From Variovorax boronicumulans (GTDB lineage Bacteria > Pseudomonadota > Gammaproteobacteria > Burkholderiales > Burkholderiaceae_C), in contig NZ_JAUSSG010000009.1 of the NCBI RefSeq assembly GCF_030812215.1, forward strand, positions 248,001-312,000: 64,000 nt of DNA, in the 5' to 3' direction. The notes below the pieces were generated by a model that ran no database searches, was not told where the DNA came from, and was given only the letters and a program-made list of their open reading frames with translations. The translations under genes were made by a program, and so were the position numbers. This document shows, piece by piece, positions 1-8,065 of the stretch. The number at the start of each line of letters is the position of its first letter. The stretch's first letter is position 1.

Positions 1-651
1 GCCGGCCCGCGTCAAGGCCGCGAACACCAGCGCCGCGCCGGCCAGCAGCAGGCACAGCTGCGTCGCCATCACACCCTGCAGGCCCATGCGCGCCATCAGG
101 AAGCCCGCCGCGGCGGGCGCACCGACCTGCACCAGCGCGCGGGAGATGCCGGTCAGCCCGCCGACCTGCGCGAAGCGATCCCTGGGCACGAAACGGCTGA
201 CCGCCACCCGGATCGCCGGGCGCCGCAACGCGCCGACCGCCGCCGCGACCGCGGCGTAGGCATACAGCGCGCCGATGCCCAGGCGGCCGGACGTCAAGGC
301 CAGCACGATCGCGAAGGTGCCGGCGATGGCTGCGACATCGCACGACAGCACCACCCAGCGCCGGTCGTGGCGATCGGCCAGGGCGCCGGCGAATGGCGTG
401 GCGAGCATTGCCGCCAGCGCGGCGGCCAGCACCGAGAACGAATAGTCCTGCGCGGAGCCGGTGCGGGAGAAGATCCACACCCCCACCGCGAAGCTGACCA
501 GCGTGGTGCCCAGGTCGAAGGCCGTCTCGCTCAGCCAGAGCAGCGCGAACGTGGATCGCGTGCGCAACGGGGCGGGATGCGACGGGAGGAGCGAAGGGAC
601 CGGTTCGTCGCGGGGCGCGGTGGTGGCGGTTTGCACGGTCGCTTCCTGCAT
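1..651 (-). CDS. Major facilitator superfamily transporter, N-terminal part (cut by window edge)
   Basis: Reading leftward from an ATG at 651, 217 codons stay open to the window edge, so only the N-terminal half is present. A hydrophilic start of about 35 residues is followed by roughly six hydrophobic segments. The loop GALADRHDRRW at residues 89-99 fits MFS motif A (G-x3-D-R-x-x-R-R) between membrane helices 2 and 3. MFS proteins move small molecules across the inner membrane by ion coupling; the style resembles drug or siderophore exporters, but the substrate cannot be told from this half. No clear ribosome binding site precedes the ATG. The gene reads out of an AT-richer intergenic region. 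Confidence 0.8.
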   Translation of the reverse strand, partial: MQEATVQTATTAPRDEPVPSLLPSHPAPLRTRSTFALLWLSETAFDLGTTLVSFAVGVWIFSRTGSAQDYSFSVLAAALAAMLATPFAGALADRHDRRWVVLSCDVAAIAGTFAIVLALTSGRLGIGALYAYAAVAAAVGALRRPAIRVAVSRFVPRDRFAQVGGLTGISRALVQVGAPAAAGFLMARMGLQGVMATQLCLLLAGAALVFAALTRAG

Positions 652-782
652 GGCGTGCGTTCTGTGAATTCCCGCGTTCACCGAAGCCAAGACGCGGGCA
701 CGGTTAATACAAATGGCGCAGTGCTCGAATTATTGAATGCGAACACGGTGAGAAGCTTTGAAGCAGAGAAAGCCCGTCGATT

Positions 783-810
783 AAGAAAATCCGTTCCATT
801 TCCGTTCATT
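783..810 (+). repeat. Degenerate intergenic repeat, copy 1
   Basis: The core AAATCCGTTCCATTTCCGTT with a CATT tail matches copies 2 and 3 with C/T and A/G substitutions. It is the most diverged of the three. Confidence 0.55.
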
Positions 811-860
811 GCGGCCGCGCGCGCCACGCGAATAGCATGAACAGTGCGGTGTTTATGTTT

Positions 861-943
861 AAATTTGTTGGCGCCGGCACAATAGGAACTTTGGAATAGA
901 GTCACCGAATTAATTACAAGATTCGTTCTGTTTCAATTCATGG
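861..943 (+). repeat. Degenerate intergenic repeat, copy 2
   Basis: This unit starts with TTTGTTGGCGC (864-874) and ends with AAGATTCGTTCTGTTTCAAT followed by TCATGG. Both ends recur in copy 3 in the same order, with nearly the same spacing (57 against 53 nt between the two anchors). Confidence 0.65.
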
Positions 944-1107
944 CGGCGACGTGAACTTACCTCGCCCACAGAGGGAAGTCAGTCTAATTCGAAACGCAAT
1001 CCCGGTTTTTTGCTATGTGTTCAGATGACAACGAGGCACCGGCAGCCGGACAAGAACGGGCCTGGCGATATTCACCATGGCCGTTTGAAATAAACGACGT
1101 ATTGTTT

Positions 1108-1184
1108 TAATTTGTTGGCGCAAATTCGCCAGAACGCGGGAATGGCGCCACGCAATTAAGAAGATTCGTTCTATTTCAATGAAT
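1108..1184 (+). repeat. Degenerate intergenic repeat, copy 3
   Basis: This is the partner of copy 2: TTTGTTGGCGC at 1111-1121, then AAGATTCGTTCTATTTCAAT followed by GAATGG. Only the anchors and an AATTAA-like stretch are conserved, which looks like a diverged direct repeat or a set of protein-binding sites. Confidence 0.65.
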
Positions 1185-1297
1185 GGAACGACACAGCCTC
1201 GTCACAATTTCAACAGAACGTATGGAGCCTTTTGACTGAAGGCCAAATCCCCGGAAATACCGGGTGTTTCATGCATTCGGGGCGTGCAAGACCAAGC

Positions 1298-1320
1298 CCG
1301 CCGGCCGTTGCAGCCGGCGG
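1298..1320 (-). terminator. GC-rich hairpin downstream of queF
   Basis: CCGCCGGC (1298-1305) pairs with GCCGGCGG (1313-1320) around a 7-nt loop. It lies about 80 nt after the queF stop on the transcribed side. No T-run follows, so a role as intrinsic terminator is weakly supported. Confidence 0.3.
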
Positions 1321-1400
1321 CAGACGCCTCGAGACGGGCGCGCATGCTCGCAGGGGCTCACGCAACCGCTGCGGGAGCGGCTGCCGGGCCTGCTGCCGCG

Positions 1401-2276
1401 CTACTGGCGCGCGGTGCGGATGTTCGGCGGCAGCGCCTGCGGCCAGCTGGTGCGGAACGGATTGATGTCCAGGCCGCCGCGCCGCGTGTAGCGCGCATAC
1501 ACCGCGAGCTTGGTCGGTTTGCAGCGGCTCCAGATGTCCGTGAACATCCGCTCGGCGCACGGCTCGTGGAACTCGTTGTGGTTGCGAAAGCTCACGATGT
1601 ACGCGAGCAGCCCGGCCTGGTCGATCTGCGGACCGCTGTAGCGGATCTGCACGCTGCCCCAGTCGGGCTGGCCGGTGACCAGGCAGTTGCTCTTCAACAA
1701 GCGGCTGGTGAGGGTTTCGTTCACCGGCGGCTGCGTGTCGTCGCTCGACAGCAGCTCGGGCGCGGGCTGGTAGTGCGTGCACTCGATGTCGAGCCGGTCG
1801 AGGTCCAGGCCGTCGATCTCGTGCACCGGCTCTCGGTCGAAGAGGTCGGGCGTGAGCAGCTTCACGCCGATGCCGGCCGACTGGTCGCTGCCGCGCCACG
1901 CCGCTTCGGCCAGGTCGGTGCGCAGGTGCTCGCGCACCGCATCGATGCTGGCGAAGGTGCTGTTGTTGAAGCTGTTGAGGTACAGCTTGAACGACTTGCT
2001 CTCGATGATGTTGGGCGTTTCGCAGGGAATGGTGAAGTGCGCGATGGCCAGTTGCGGCTTGCCGCGCGGGTTCAGCCAGCTCACCTCGAAGGCGGTCCAG
2101 AGGTCGGCGCCGAAGAAGGGCAAGGCGCCGGTCTTGATGCCCATGGCCTCGCGCTGCGTGGCGCGCGCGATGGGAAAGAGCAGCGACGGGTCGTACTTGT
2201 CGGCGTAGGCCGAAGCGCGGCCCAGTTGCGATTGCTCGGGGGTGTTGGGGTTGTCGGGGTGGTTGTCCAGGCTCAT
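1401..2276 (-). CDS. queF: NADPH-dependent 7-cyano-7-deazaguanine reductase
   Basis: QueF reduces preQ0 to preQ1, the nitrile reduction in queuosine synthesis for tRNA wobble position 34; it is cytoplasmic. The 291 residues match the long, two-half type of E. coli (282 aa). The N-terminal half carries IIESKSFKLYLNSFN (about 90-104), typical of the family. The C-terminal half carries SNCLVTGQPDWG, in which C198 and D205 match the catalytic Cys190 and Asp197 of the E. coli enzyme, followed by a conserved VSFRNHNEFHEPC region and YARYTRRGGLDINP. The ATG overlaps the stop of the upstream hydrolase by 4 nt, so translation is probably coupled. Confidence 0.96.
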   Translation of the reverse strand: MSLDNHPDNPNTPEQSQLGRASAYADKYDPSLLFPIARATQREAMGIKTGALPFFGADLWTAFEVSWLNPRGKPQLAIAHFTIPCETPNIIESKSFKLYLNSFNNSTFASIDAVREHLRTDLAEAAWRGSDQSAGIGVKLLTPDLFDREPVHEIDGLDLDRLDIECTHYQPAPELLSSDDTQPPVNETLTSRLLKSNCLVTGQPDWGSVQIRYSGPQIDQAGLLAYIVSFRNHNEFHEPCAERMFTDIWSRCKPTKLAVYARYTRRGGLDINPFRTSWPQALPPNIRTARQ

Positions 2277-3175
2277 GGCGTCTTGTCCTTGGCGTCCGCC
2301 GCATGGGCGAACGGCGCGATGTGGTTGGCGAGGATGGTGCAGACCTCGGGCGGCAGGTCGTGGCCCATGCCGGGAATCGAAACGAAGGTCGCGCCCGGGA
2401 TGCGCTGCGCCGTGTCACGGCCGCAGGCGATGGGCACGAGCGCATCGGCGTCGCCGTGCAGCACCAGCGTCGGGCGCCGGATGCGCGCGAGCACCTGGGG
2501 GCGGTCGTCGTCGGCGCCGATGGCGAGCATCTGACGCATCAGCCCGGCCGGGTGGTAGGCGCGGCGCATGCTGAAGGTGAGGCGCTCTGCCAGTTCTTCG
2601 TCGGTCTGCGGATAGGCGGGGCTCTGGATGAGCCGCAGCAGCCGGATGCTGTGCGCCACGAGCTCGGCTTCGCCCTTGCCCAACGGGCGGCGCATGAGCA
2701 TCGCGGCCACCTCGCGGCGCGGGCCCGGCAGGCCGCGCGCGCCGCTCGAACTCATGATGCTCACGAGGCTGGCGGTGCGCTCGGGCGCGGTGGCGGCCAG
2801 GCGCTGGGCGATCATGCCGCCCATCGAGGCACCGACGATGTGCGCGCGCGCGATGCCCAGCGCATCGAGCACGCCGATCGAGTCGTGCGTCATGTCCTGC
2901 AGCGTGTACGCCGAGCGCACCTTCAGGCCGAGCCGATGGCGAATGGTTTCCCACACGATGTTGCCGACGCCCGCATGGTCGAAGCCCTGGCTCAGGCCGA
3001 TGTCGCGGTTGTCGTGGCGCACCACGCGAAAACCCGCATCGACCAGTTGCTGCACGAAGGCGGTGGGCCACGCCACCAACTGCATGCCCAGGCCCATGAT
3101 GAGCAGGATGACGGGGCGTCCTTCGCCCCCGGTGTCGTCGACTTCGATCTGCAGCCCGTTGGCGGTGACTTTCAT
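2273..3175 (-). CDS. Alpha/beta-fold hydrolase
   Basis: A 300-residue cytoplasmic alpha/beta hydrolase. The nucleophile elbow GASMGG places Ser117; Asp244 in HGDADALVP and His272 in GMGHDLP complete a plausible triad. The oxyanion-side segment LIMGLGMQ follows the first strands. The family hydrolyses esters, lactones or C-C bonds and the substrate is not predictable here. The gene starts 10 nt after the oxygenase and overlaps queF by 4 nt, so all three are probably cotranscribed. No link to queuosine is evident from its sequence. Confidence 0.85.
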   Translation of the reverse strand: MKVTANGLQIEVDDTGGEGRPVILLIMGLGMQLVAWPTAFVQQLVDAGFRVVRHDNRDIGLSQGFDHAGVGNIVWETIRHRLGLKVRSAYTLQDMTHDSIGVLDALGIARAHIVGASMGGMIAQRLAATAPERTASLVSIMSSSGARGLPGPRREVAAMLMRRPLGKGEAELVAHSIRLLRLIQSPAYPQTDEELAERLTFSMRRAYHPAGLMRQMLAIGADDDRPQVLARIRRPTLVLHGDADALVPIACGRDTAQRIPGATFVSIPGMGHDLPPEVCTILANHIAPFAHAADAKDKTP

Positions 3176-3185
3176 CCGGTCCTTG

Positions 3186-4028
3186 TCATTTGAATTCGCG
3201 CTCTCGCAGCCACTTGGTGGCGACCCACTTTTCGCCGGCCAGCACCGGCGCGCCGCCGTGCAGCGTGCGGGTGACGGGGTCGGGCCGGTCGTAGCTGAAG
3301 AAGACGCCGGTGCCGCGCACGGGCGCCACTTCGAGCCCCACGTCGGGGAAGGTGGTGGCGCCGCCCTGCTCGGGCTCCTGCAGGTACATCACGAGCGTGG
3401 CCACGCGCTGGCCGCCGCGCTTGAGGATGGTGGGCGTGCCGGACTCGTTGGGGTCGAAGTAGTCGTAGTGCGGGCGGTACTGCGCGCCGGGCGCATAGCG
3501 CAGGATCTGCAGGCCCTCGCCGTATTCGAGCGGCCAACGCAGCAGCGTGGCCAGGCGCTGCTCCAGGCGCGCGACGATCTCGTTCTCGCCGCGCTCGAAG
3601 AACATGCCGTCGCTGGTGCGATCGACGTTGAGCACTTCGCCGCCGGTGCGTGTTTCCACGGTGAGCGAGCGCGCGAGCCGCACGCGCGCGGCGGCGATCA
3701 GTCCTTCGCACTCCTCGGTGGACAGCAGGTTGCCGAAGACGATGACGCGCGGATGCCGCATCGTCTGCAGCACCTGCACGCGGCGGTCGCCGACATCCAG
3801 GTACAGCGGCGCACCATCGAGATCGGGGCCGGGCATCTCGGTGCGCGCCGGCGGCAGCGCCACCTCGACATTCGGGAAGCCGGCCTCCAGCTGGGCCAGC
3901 GCCACGTCGGTGGCCGAATCGTGCCAGCCGGCCGCGCGCATCGACGCGCGCAGTGCAGGCACCGAGTGACCGGCCGCCAATTGGGCCACCAGCCATTCGC
4001 GCAACTCCGGACTGATCGGTTGGGACAT
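3186..4028 (-). CDS. 2-oxoglutarate/Fe(II)-dependent oxygenase, prolyl 4-hydroxylase-like
   Basis: A 280-residue protein whose C-terminal two thirds is a P4Hc-type dioxygenase domain. Iron ligands are His187 and Asp189 in YRPHYDYFDP and His257 in TRTLHGGAPV; Lys267 in EKWVATKW is the expected 2-oxoglutarate ligand. The first 60 residues are a helical extension. Bacterial members hydroxylate prolines or other residues in unknown targets. It heads the leftward run with the hydrolase and queF. A dispersed repeat lies between it and yaaA upstream. Confidence 0.88.
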   Translation of the reverse strand: MSQPISPELREWLVAQLAAGHSVPALRASMRAAGWHDSATDVALAQLEAGFPNVEVALPPARTEMPGPDLDGAPLYLDVGDRRVQVLQTMRHPRVIVFGNLLSTEECEGLIAAARVRLARSLTVETRTGGEVLNVDRTSDGMFFERGENEIVARLEQRLATLLRWPLEYGEGLQILRYAPGAQYRPHYDYFDPNESGTPTILKRGGQRVATLVMYLQEPEQGGATTFPDVGLEVAPVRGTGVFFSYDRPDPVTRTLHGGAPVLAGEKWVATKWLREREFK

Positions 4029-4092
4029 CTCTCAATACTCCTGCACGCTGCGGCAAGCTTCGCAGCACATGAAACCACCGCGGCCCCTTCCA

Positions 4093-4183
4093 GGAACACC
4101 GCGGAACCGGCTCTGCCGGGCCGCCGGTGTTGCCCCCTGGAAGGGGGTTGGCGAAGCGACACGAAGTGCGCGAAGACTGGGGG
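4093..4183 (-). repeat. Post-stop dispersed repeat, copy A (after yaaA)
   Basis: Read leftward, this 91-bp element begins with CCCCCAGTCTTCGCGCACTT directly after the yaaA TGA and ends with CCGCGGTGTTCC. It contains a CCCCC/GGGGG hairpin and a GCGGCCCGG / CCGGTTCCGC hairpin. Near-identical copies follow the genes ending at 34945 and 60720, in the same orientation relative to those genes. Confidence 0.9.
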
Positions 4184-4969
4184 TCATTCCATCTTCCTCC
4201 TGAACACCAGCCTTTCGGCTGTCGATACGCTCGCGTCGAAACCATAACCCTCGAGATCGAACTTTTCCAGCGCCTTGGGCGTGGCCGCCTTGTGCAGCAC
4301 GGCCCAGCGGGCCAGCAGGCCTCGGGCGCGCTTGGCGAAGAAGCTCACGATCTTGTACTTGTCGCCCTTCCACTCCTGGAACACGCATTCGACCACGCGG
4401 GCCTTGAGCACCTTCTGGTCGACCGATTTGAAGTATTCCTGCGAGGCGACGTTGACGACCACCGGCGTGCGGTCGGCCGCGAGGCGCTCGTTCAGGTGCT
4501 CGGCGATGCGCGAGCCCCAGAAGGCGTACAGGTCCTTGCCGTGGCGGTTGGCCAATGGCGTGCCCATTTCGAGGCGGTAGGGCTGCAGGCGGTCGAGCGG
4601 GCGCAAGAGGCCGTAGAGGCCGCTCAGGATGCAGACGTGCTCTTGCGCCCAGGCCAGTTGCGCGGGCGTGAAGCTGCGCGCATCGAGGCCGCCGTAGACG
4701 TCGCCGTCGAACGCGAAGGCGGCCTGGCGGGCGTTCTTCGCGGTGCTCCTGGCGGACCACGCCTCGTAGCGCGCCACGTTGAGGGCGGAGAGCTTGTCCG
4801 ACAGGTGCATCAACTCGGAGATCTCGAGCGGAGACTTCTCGCGCAGGATCTTGATCAGTTCGACCGAGGGGCCGCGGGGCGCTTCGAAATGGGGTTGGGT
4901 GGCAGGGACTTCAGAGGGGACCGGAGTGTCGTAGTCGAGTGACTTTGCAGGGGAAAGCAGGAAGAGCAT
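4184..4969 (-). CDS. yaaA: Peroxide stress protein YaaA (UPF0246/DUF328)
   Basis: A 261-residue protein starting MLFLLSPAKSLDYDTP, the family's signature N terminus, with ILSGLYGLLRPLDRLQPYRLEMGT and VVNVASQEYFKS in the middle; together these identify YaaA. In E. coli, YaaA limits intracellular free iron under hydrogen peroxide stress; it is cytoplasmic. The open frame extends upstream to 5080, but the conserved MLFLLSPAKS start and usual family length fix the ATG at 4969. It is divergent from valS, with a 116-nt shared promoter region. Confidence 0.95.
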   Translation of the reverse strand: MLFLLSPAKSLDYDTPVPSEVPATQPHFEAPRGPSVELIKILREKSPLEISELMHLSDKLSALNVARYEAWSARSTAKNARQAAFAFDGDVYGGLDARSFTPAQLAWAQEHVCILSGLYGLLRPLDRLQPYRLEMGTPLANRHGKDLYAFWGSRIAEHLNERLAADRTPVVVNVASQEYFKSVDQKVLKARVVECVFQEWKGDKYKIVSFFAKRARGLLARWAVLHKAATPKALEKFDLEGYGFDASVSTAERLVFRRKME

Positions 4970-4986
4970 CCCGGAATTATGAGTGG

Positions 4987-5016
4987 CTGCCGTGTCACCA
5001 AGCCGCCCGGTAAAAT
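4987..5016 (+). promoter_or_regulatory. Possible valS promoter
   Basis: TAAAAT at 5011-5016 resembles a sigma-70 -10 box and sits 70 nt before the valS ATG. A weak -35-like CTGCCG lies 18 nt upstream (4987-4992). Assignment is by eye only. Confidence 0.3.
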
Positions 5017-5085
5017 CGCCGGCTGTCCCACCTGTCCCCACGCGGCGCCCTCGAAGGCGCCGCTCTGCACTTCCCTGCATTCCCC

Positions 5086-7965
5086 ATGAGCGAACCCACC
5101 ACCCCTGCCGCCCAACCTGGACTGGAGAGCCTGTCCAAATCGTTCGAACCCACCGCCATCGAGGCGCACTGGGGCCCCGAATGGGAAAAGCGCGGCTACG
5201 CGAAGGCCGGCTACCGCGGCACGCAGCAGCCCAAGGAAGGCGCCGATTCGTTCGCGATCCAGCTGCCGCCGCCCAACGTGACGGGCACGCTGCACATGGG
5301 CCATGCGTTCAACCAGACGGTGATGGACAGCCTCACGCGCTACCACCGCATGAAGGGCGACAACACGCTGTGGCTGCCGGGCACCGACCACGCCGGCATC
5401 GCCACCCAGATCGTGGTGGAGCGCCAGTTGCAGGAGCAGAAGATCAGCCGCCACGACCTGGGCCGCAAGAACTTCGTGGCGCGCGTGTGGGAATGGAAGG
5501 AGAAATCGGGCAACACCATCACCCAGCAGATGCGCCGCATGGGCGACACGGTGGACTGGAGCCGCGAGTACTTCACGATGGACGACGACCTCTCGGCGGT
5601 TGTGACGCAGACCTTCGTGAAGCTGTACGAAGAGGGCCTCATCTACCGCGGCAAGCGCCTGGGCAACTGGGACCCGGTCCTGAAGACCTCGGTGAGCGAC
5701 CTGGAGGTCGAGAGCGAAGAAGAAGACGGCTCGCTCTGGCACATCGCCTATCCGCTGGAAGACGGCAGCGGCACGCTGACCGTGGCCACCACCCGGCCCG
5801 AGACCATGCTCGGCGACACGGCCGTGATGGTCCACCCCGAGGACGACCGCTACAAGCACCTGATCGGCCAGCGCGTGAAGCTGCCGCTGGTGGACCGCCT
5901 GATCCCGATCATTGCGGACGACTACGTCGACAAGACGTTCGGCACCGGCGTCGTGAAGGTCACGCCCGCGCACGACTACAACGACTACGCGGTCGGCCAG
6001 CGCCACAAGCTCGAGATGATCGGCATCCTCACGCTGGACGCGACCATCAACGACAACGCGCCCGAGAAGTACCGCGGCATGGACCGCTTCGTGGCGCGCA
6101 AGGCCATCGTGGCCGACCTGGACGCGCTCGGCCTGCTCATCGAGGTGAAGAAGCACAAGCTGATGGTGCCGCGCTGCGCGCGCTCGGGCGCCATCGTCGA
6201 GCCGATGCTCACCGACCAGTGGTACGTGGCGATGACGCGTCCCGGCGCCGATGGGCAATCGATCGCCCAGAAGGCCATCGACGTGGTGAAGTCGGGCGAG
6301 GTGCGCTTCGTGCCCGAGAACTGGGTCAACACCTACAACCACTGGATGGAGAACATCCAGGACTGGACCATCTCGCGCCAGCTCTGGTGGGGCCACCAGA
6401 TCCCGGCCTGGTACGACGAGGAAGGCAATGTGTACGTGGCCGAGAGCGAGGCCGATGCACAGGCCAAGGCGCCGGGCAAGAAGCTGACCCGCGACGAGGA
6501 CGTGCTCGACACCTGGTACTCCGCGGCGCTGGTGCCCTTCTCTTCGCTGGGCTGGCCCGAAAAGACGCAGGACCTCGACCTTTACCTGCCTTCGCAGGTG
6601 CTCGTGACGGGCTACGACATCATCTTCTTCTGGGTCGCCCGGATGATCATGATGACCAAGCATTTCATCGGCAAGGTGCCCTTCAAGGACGTGTACATGC
6701 ACGGCCTGGTGCGCGATGCGCAGGGCAAGAAGATGAGCAAGTCCGAGGGCAACGTGCTCGACCCGGTCGACCTGATCGACGGCATCGAACTGCCCGCGCT
6801 GCTCGACAAGCGCACGCAGGGCCTGCGCAAGCCCGAGACGGCGCCCGCGGTGCGCAAGAACACGCAGAAGGAATTTCCGGACGGCATTCCGGCTTTCGGC
6901 GCCGATGCGCTGCGCTTCACGTTCGCATCGCTTGCATCGCTGGGTCGCAACATCAACTTCGACTCCAAGCGCTGCGAGGGCTATCGCAACTTCTGCAACA
7001 AGCTGTGGAACGCCACGCGCTTCGTGCTGATGAACTGCGAAGGCCAGGACTGCGGCCTGCTGGAGCACACGAAGGAAGAGTGCAAGGTCGGCGGCCCGGC
7101 CCACGGCTACCTGAAGTTCAGCCGCGCGGACTACTGGATCGTCTCGCAGCTGCAGCGCGTGGAAGCCGAAGTGGCCAAGGGCTTCGAGGAGTACCGCCTC
7201 GACAACGTGGCCAACGCGATCTACCAGTTCGCCTGGGACGAGTTCTGCGACTGGTACCTGGAAATCGCCAAGGTGCAGATCCAGACCGGCGACGACTCGC
7301 AGAAGCGCGCCACGCGCCGCACGCTGATCCGCACGCTCGAGACGCTGCTGCGCCTCGCGCATCCTGTCATTCCGTTCATCACGGAAGAGCTCTGGCAGAA
7401 GGTCTCGAAGGTGGCGGGCCGCGAAGGCGAGTCGATCATGATCGCGGCCTATCCCAAGAGCCAGCCCGAGAAGATCGACGAGGCGGCCGAGGCGCACGTC
7501 GCGCGCCTGAAGGCGCTGGTGGATGCATGCCGCACGCTGCGCGGCGAGATGAACGTGTCGCCCGCCACGCGCCTGCCGCTCTACGCGGTGGCCGACGATG
7601 CCGAAGGCGCGGCGTTCCTGCGCGAATCGGCACCGGTGCTGCAGGCGCTCGCCAAGCTCAAGGAAGTGAAGGTCTTCGACGACGAAGCCTCGTGGCAGGC
7701 GGCGGCCGAAGCGGCACCCGTGGCAGTGGTGGGCGCTGCGCGCCTGTGCCTGCACATGGAGATCGACAAGGCCGCAGAGAAGCTTCGCATCGGCAAGGAG
7801 ATCGCGCGCATCGAAGGTGAGATCGCCAAGGTCCACGCCAAACTTGGCAACGAAGCCTTCGTCGCCAAGGCCCCGCCGGCGGTGATCGAGCAAGAACGTA
7901 AACGTCTGACTGACTTTAGCGCCATGTTGGAGCGACTTCGCGACCAACTTGTACGCCTAGGCTGA
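5086..7965 (+). CDS. valS: Valyl-tRNA synthetase
   Basis: ValRS charges tRNA-Val in the cytoplasm. The 959 residues show the class I signatures: PPPNVTGTLHMGH with the HIGH box at 70-73, and KKMSKSEGN with KMSKS at 549-553. The editing domain lies between (TTRPETMLGDTAV at about 240). DIIFFWVARM, typical of ValRS, precedes KMSKS. The C-terminal 65 residues form the arginine/lysine-rich coiled coil typical of ValRS. Length is normal for the family. A long reverse-strand open frame over this gene is only a GC-rich shadow. Confidence 0.98.
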   Translation: MSEPTTPAAQPGLESLSKSFEPTAIEAHWGPEWEKRGYAKAGYRGTQQPKEGADSFAIQLPPPNVTGTLHMGHAFNQTVMDSLTRYHRMKGDNTLWLPGTDHAGIATQIVVERQLQEQKISRHDLGRKNFVARVWEWKEKSGNTITQQMRRMGDTVDWSREYFTMDDDLSAVVTQTFVKLYEEGLIYRGKRLGNWDPVLKTSVSDLEVESEEEDGSLWHIAYPLEDGSGTLTVATTRPETMLGDTAVMVHPEDDRYKHLIGQRVKLPLVDRLIPIIADDYVDKTFGTGVVKVTPAHDYNDYAVGQRHKLEMIGILTLDATINDNAPEKYRGMDRFVARKAIVADLDALGLLIEVKKHKLMVPRCARSGAIVEPMLTDQWYVAMTRPGADGQSIAQKAIDVVKSGEVRFVPENWVNTYNHWMENIQDWTISRQLWWGHQIPAWYDEEGNVYVAESEADAQAKAPGKKLTRDEDVLDTWYSAALVPFSSLGWPEKTQDLDLYLPSQVLVTGYDIIFFWVARMIMMTKHFIGKVPFKDVYMHGLVRDAQGKKMSKSEGNVLDPVDLIDGIELPALLDKRTQGLRKPETAPAVRKNTQKEFPDGIPAFGADALRFTFASLASLGRNINFDSKRCEGYRNFCNKLWNATRFVLMNCEGQDCGLLEHTKEECKVGGPAHGYLKFSRADYWIVSQLQRVEAEVAKGFEEYRLDNVANAIYQFAWDEFCDWYLEIAKVQIQTGDDSQKRATRRTLIRTLETLLRLAHPVIPFITEELWQKVSKVAGREGESIMIAAYPKSQPEKIDEAAEAHVARLKALVDACRTLRGEMNVSPATRLPLYAVADDAEGAAFLRESAPVLQALAKLKEVKVFDDEASWQAAAEAAPVAVVGAARLCLHMEIDKAAEKLRIGKEIARIEGEIAKVHAKLGNEAFVAKAPPAVIEQERKRLTDFSAMLERLRDQLVRLG

Positions 7966-8065
7966 CAGACGCAGGGCATCGAAGGCGTTTAGGATTCTGG
8001 ATGCGGCTTCTTGCCGTCCCGCATCCGGAATTTCCCTCCCCTTTCAGAAAGACGCTGAACTGCCC

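Larger units (their letters stand above)
652..1400. other. Long intergenic region, AT-richer than the surroundings
   Basis: About 750 bases separate the MFS gene from queF. The part from about 700 to 1200 is visibly lower in GC than anything else in the window. I find no convincing gene: short open frames here have no family features and poor codon use. The region holds a three-copy degenerate repeat (783-1184) and a small GC-rich hairpin next to the end of queF. It probably contains the MFS promoter, but no clear -35/-10 pair could be assigned. The composition shift suggests a boundary between core genes and an accessory segment to the left. Confidence 0.6.

Noticed and set aside
678..905. 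Small reverse-strand gene of 75 codons in the AT-rich gap
   Set aside because: No ribosome binding site, no recognisable family, and it overlaps a repeat copy.
783..1184. CRISPR array
   Set aside because: The three repeats are degenerate, unevenly spaced (about 140 and 240 nt) and no cas gene is present.
4855..7947. A reverse-strand open frame of about 1030 codons opposite valS
   Set aside because: It mirrors valS codon structure in GC-rich DNA, is very rich in Ala, Arg, Val and His, and shows no domain features; valS is certain.
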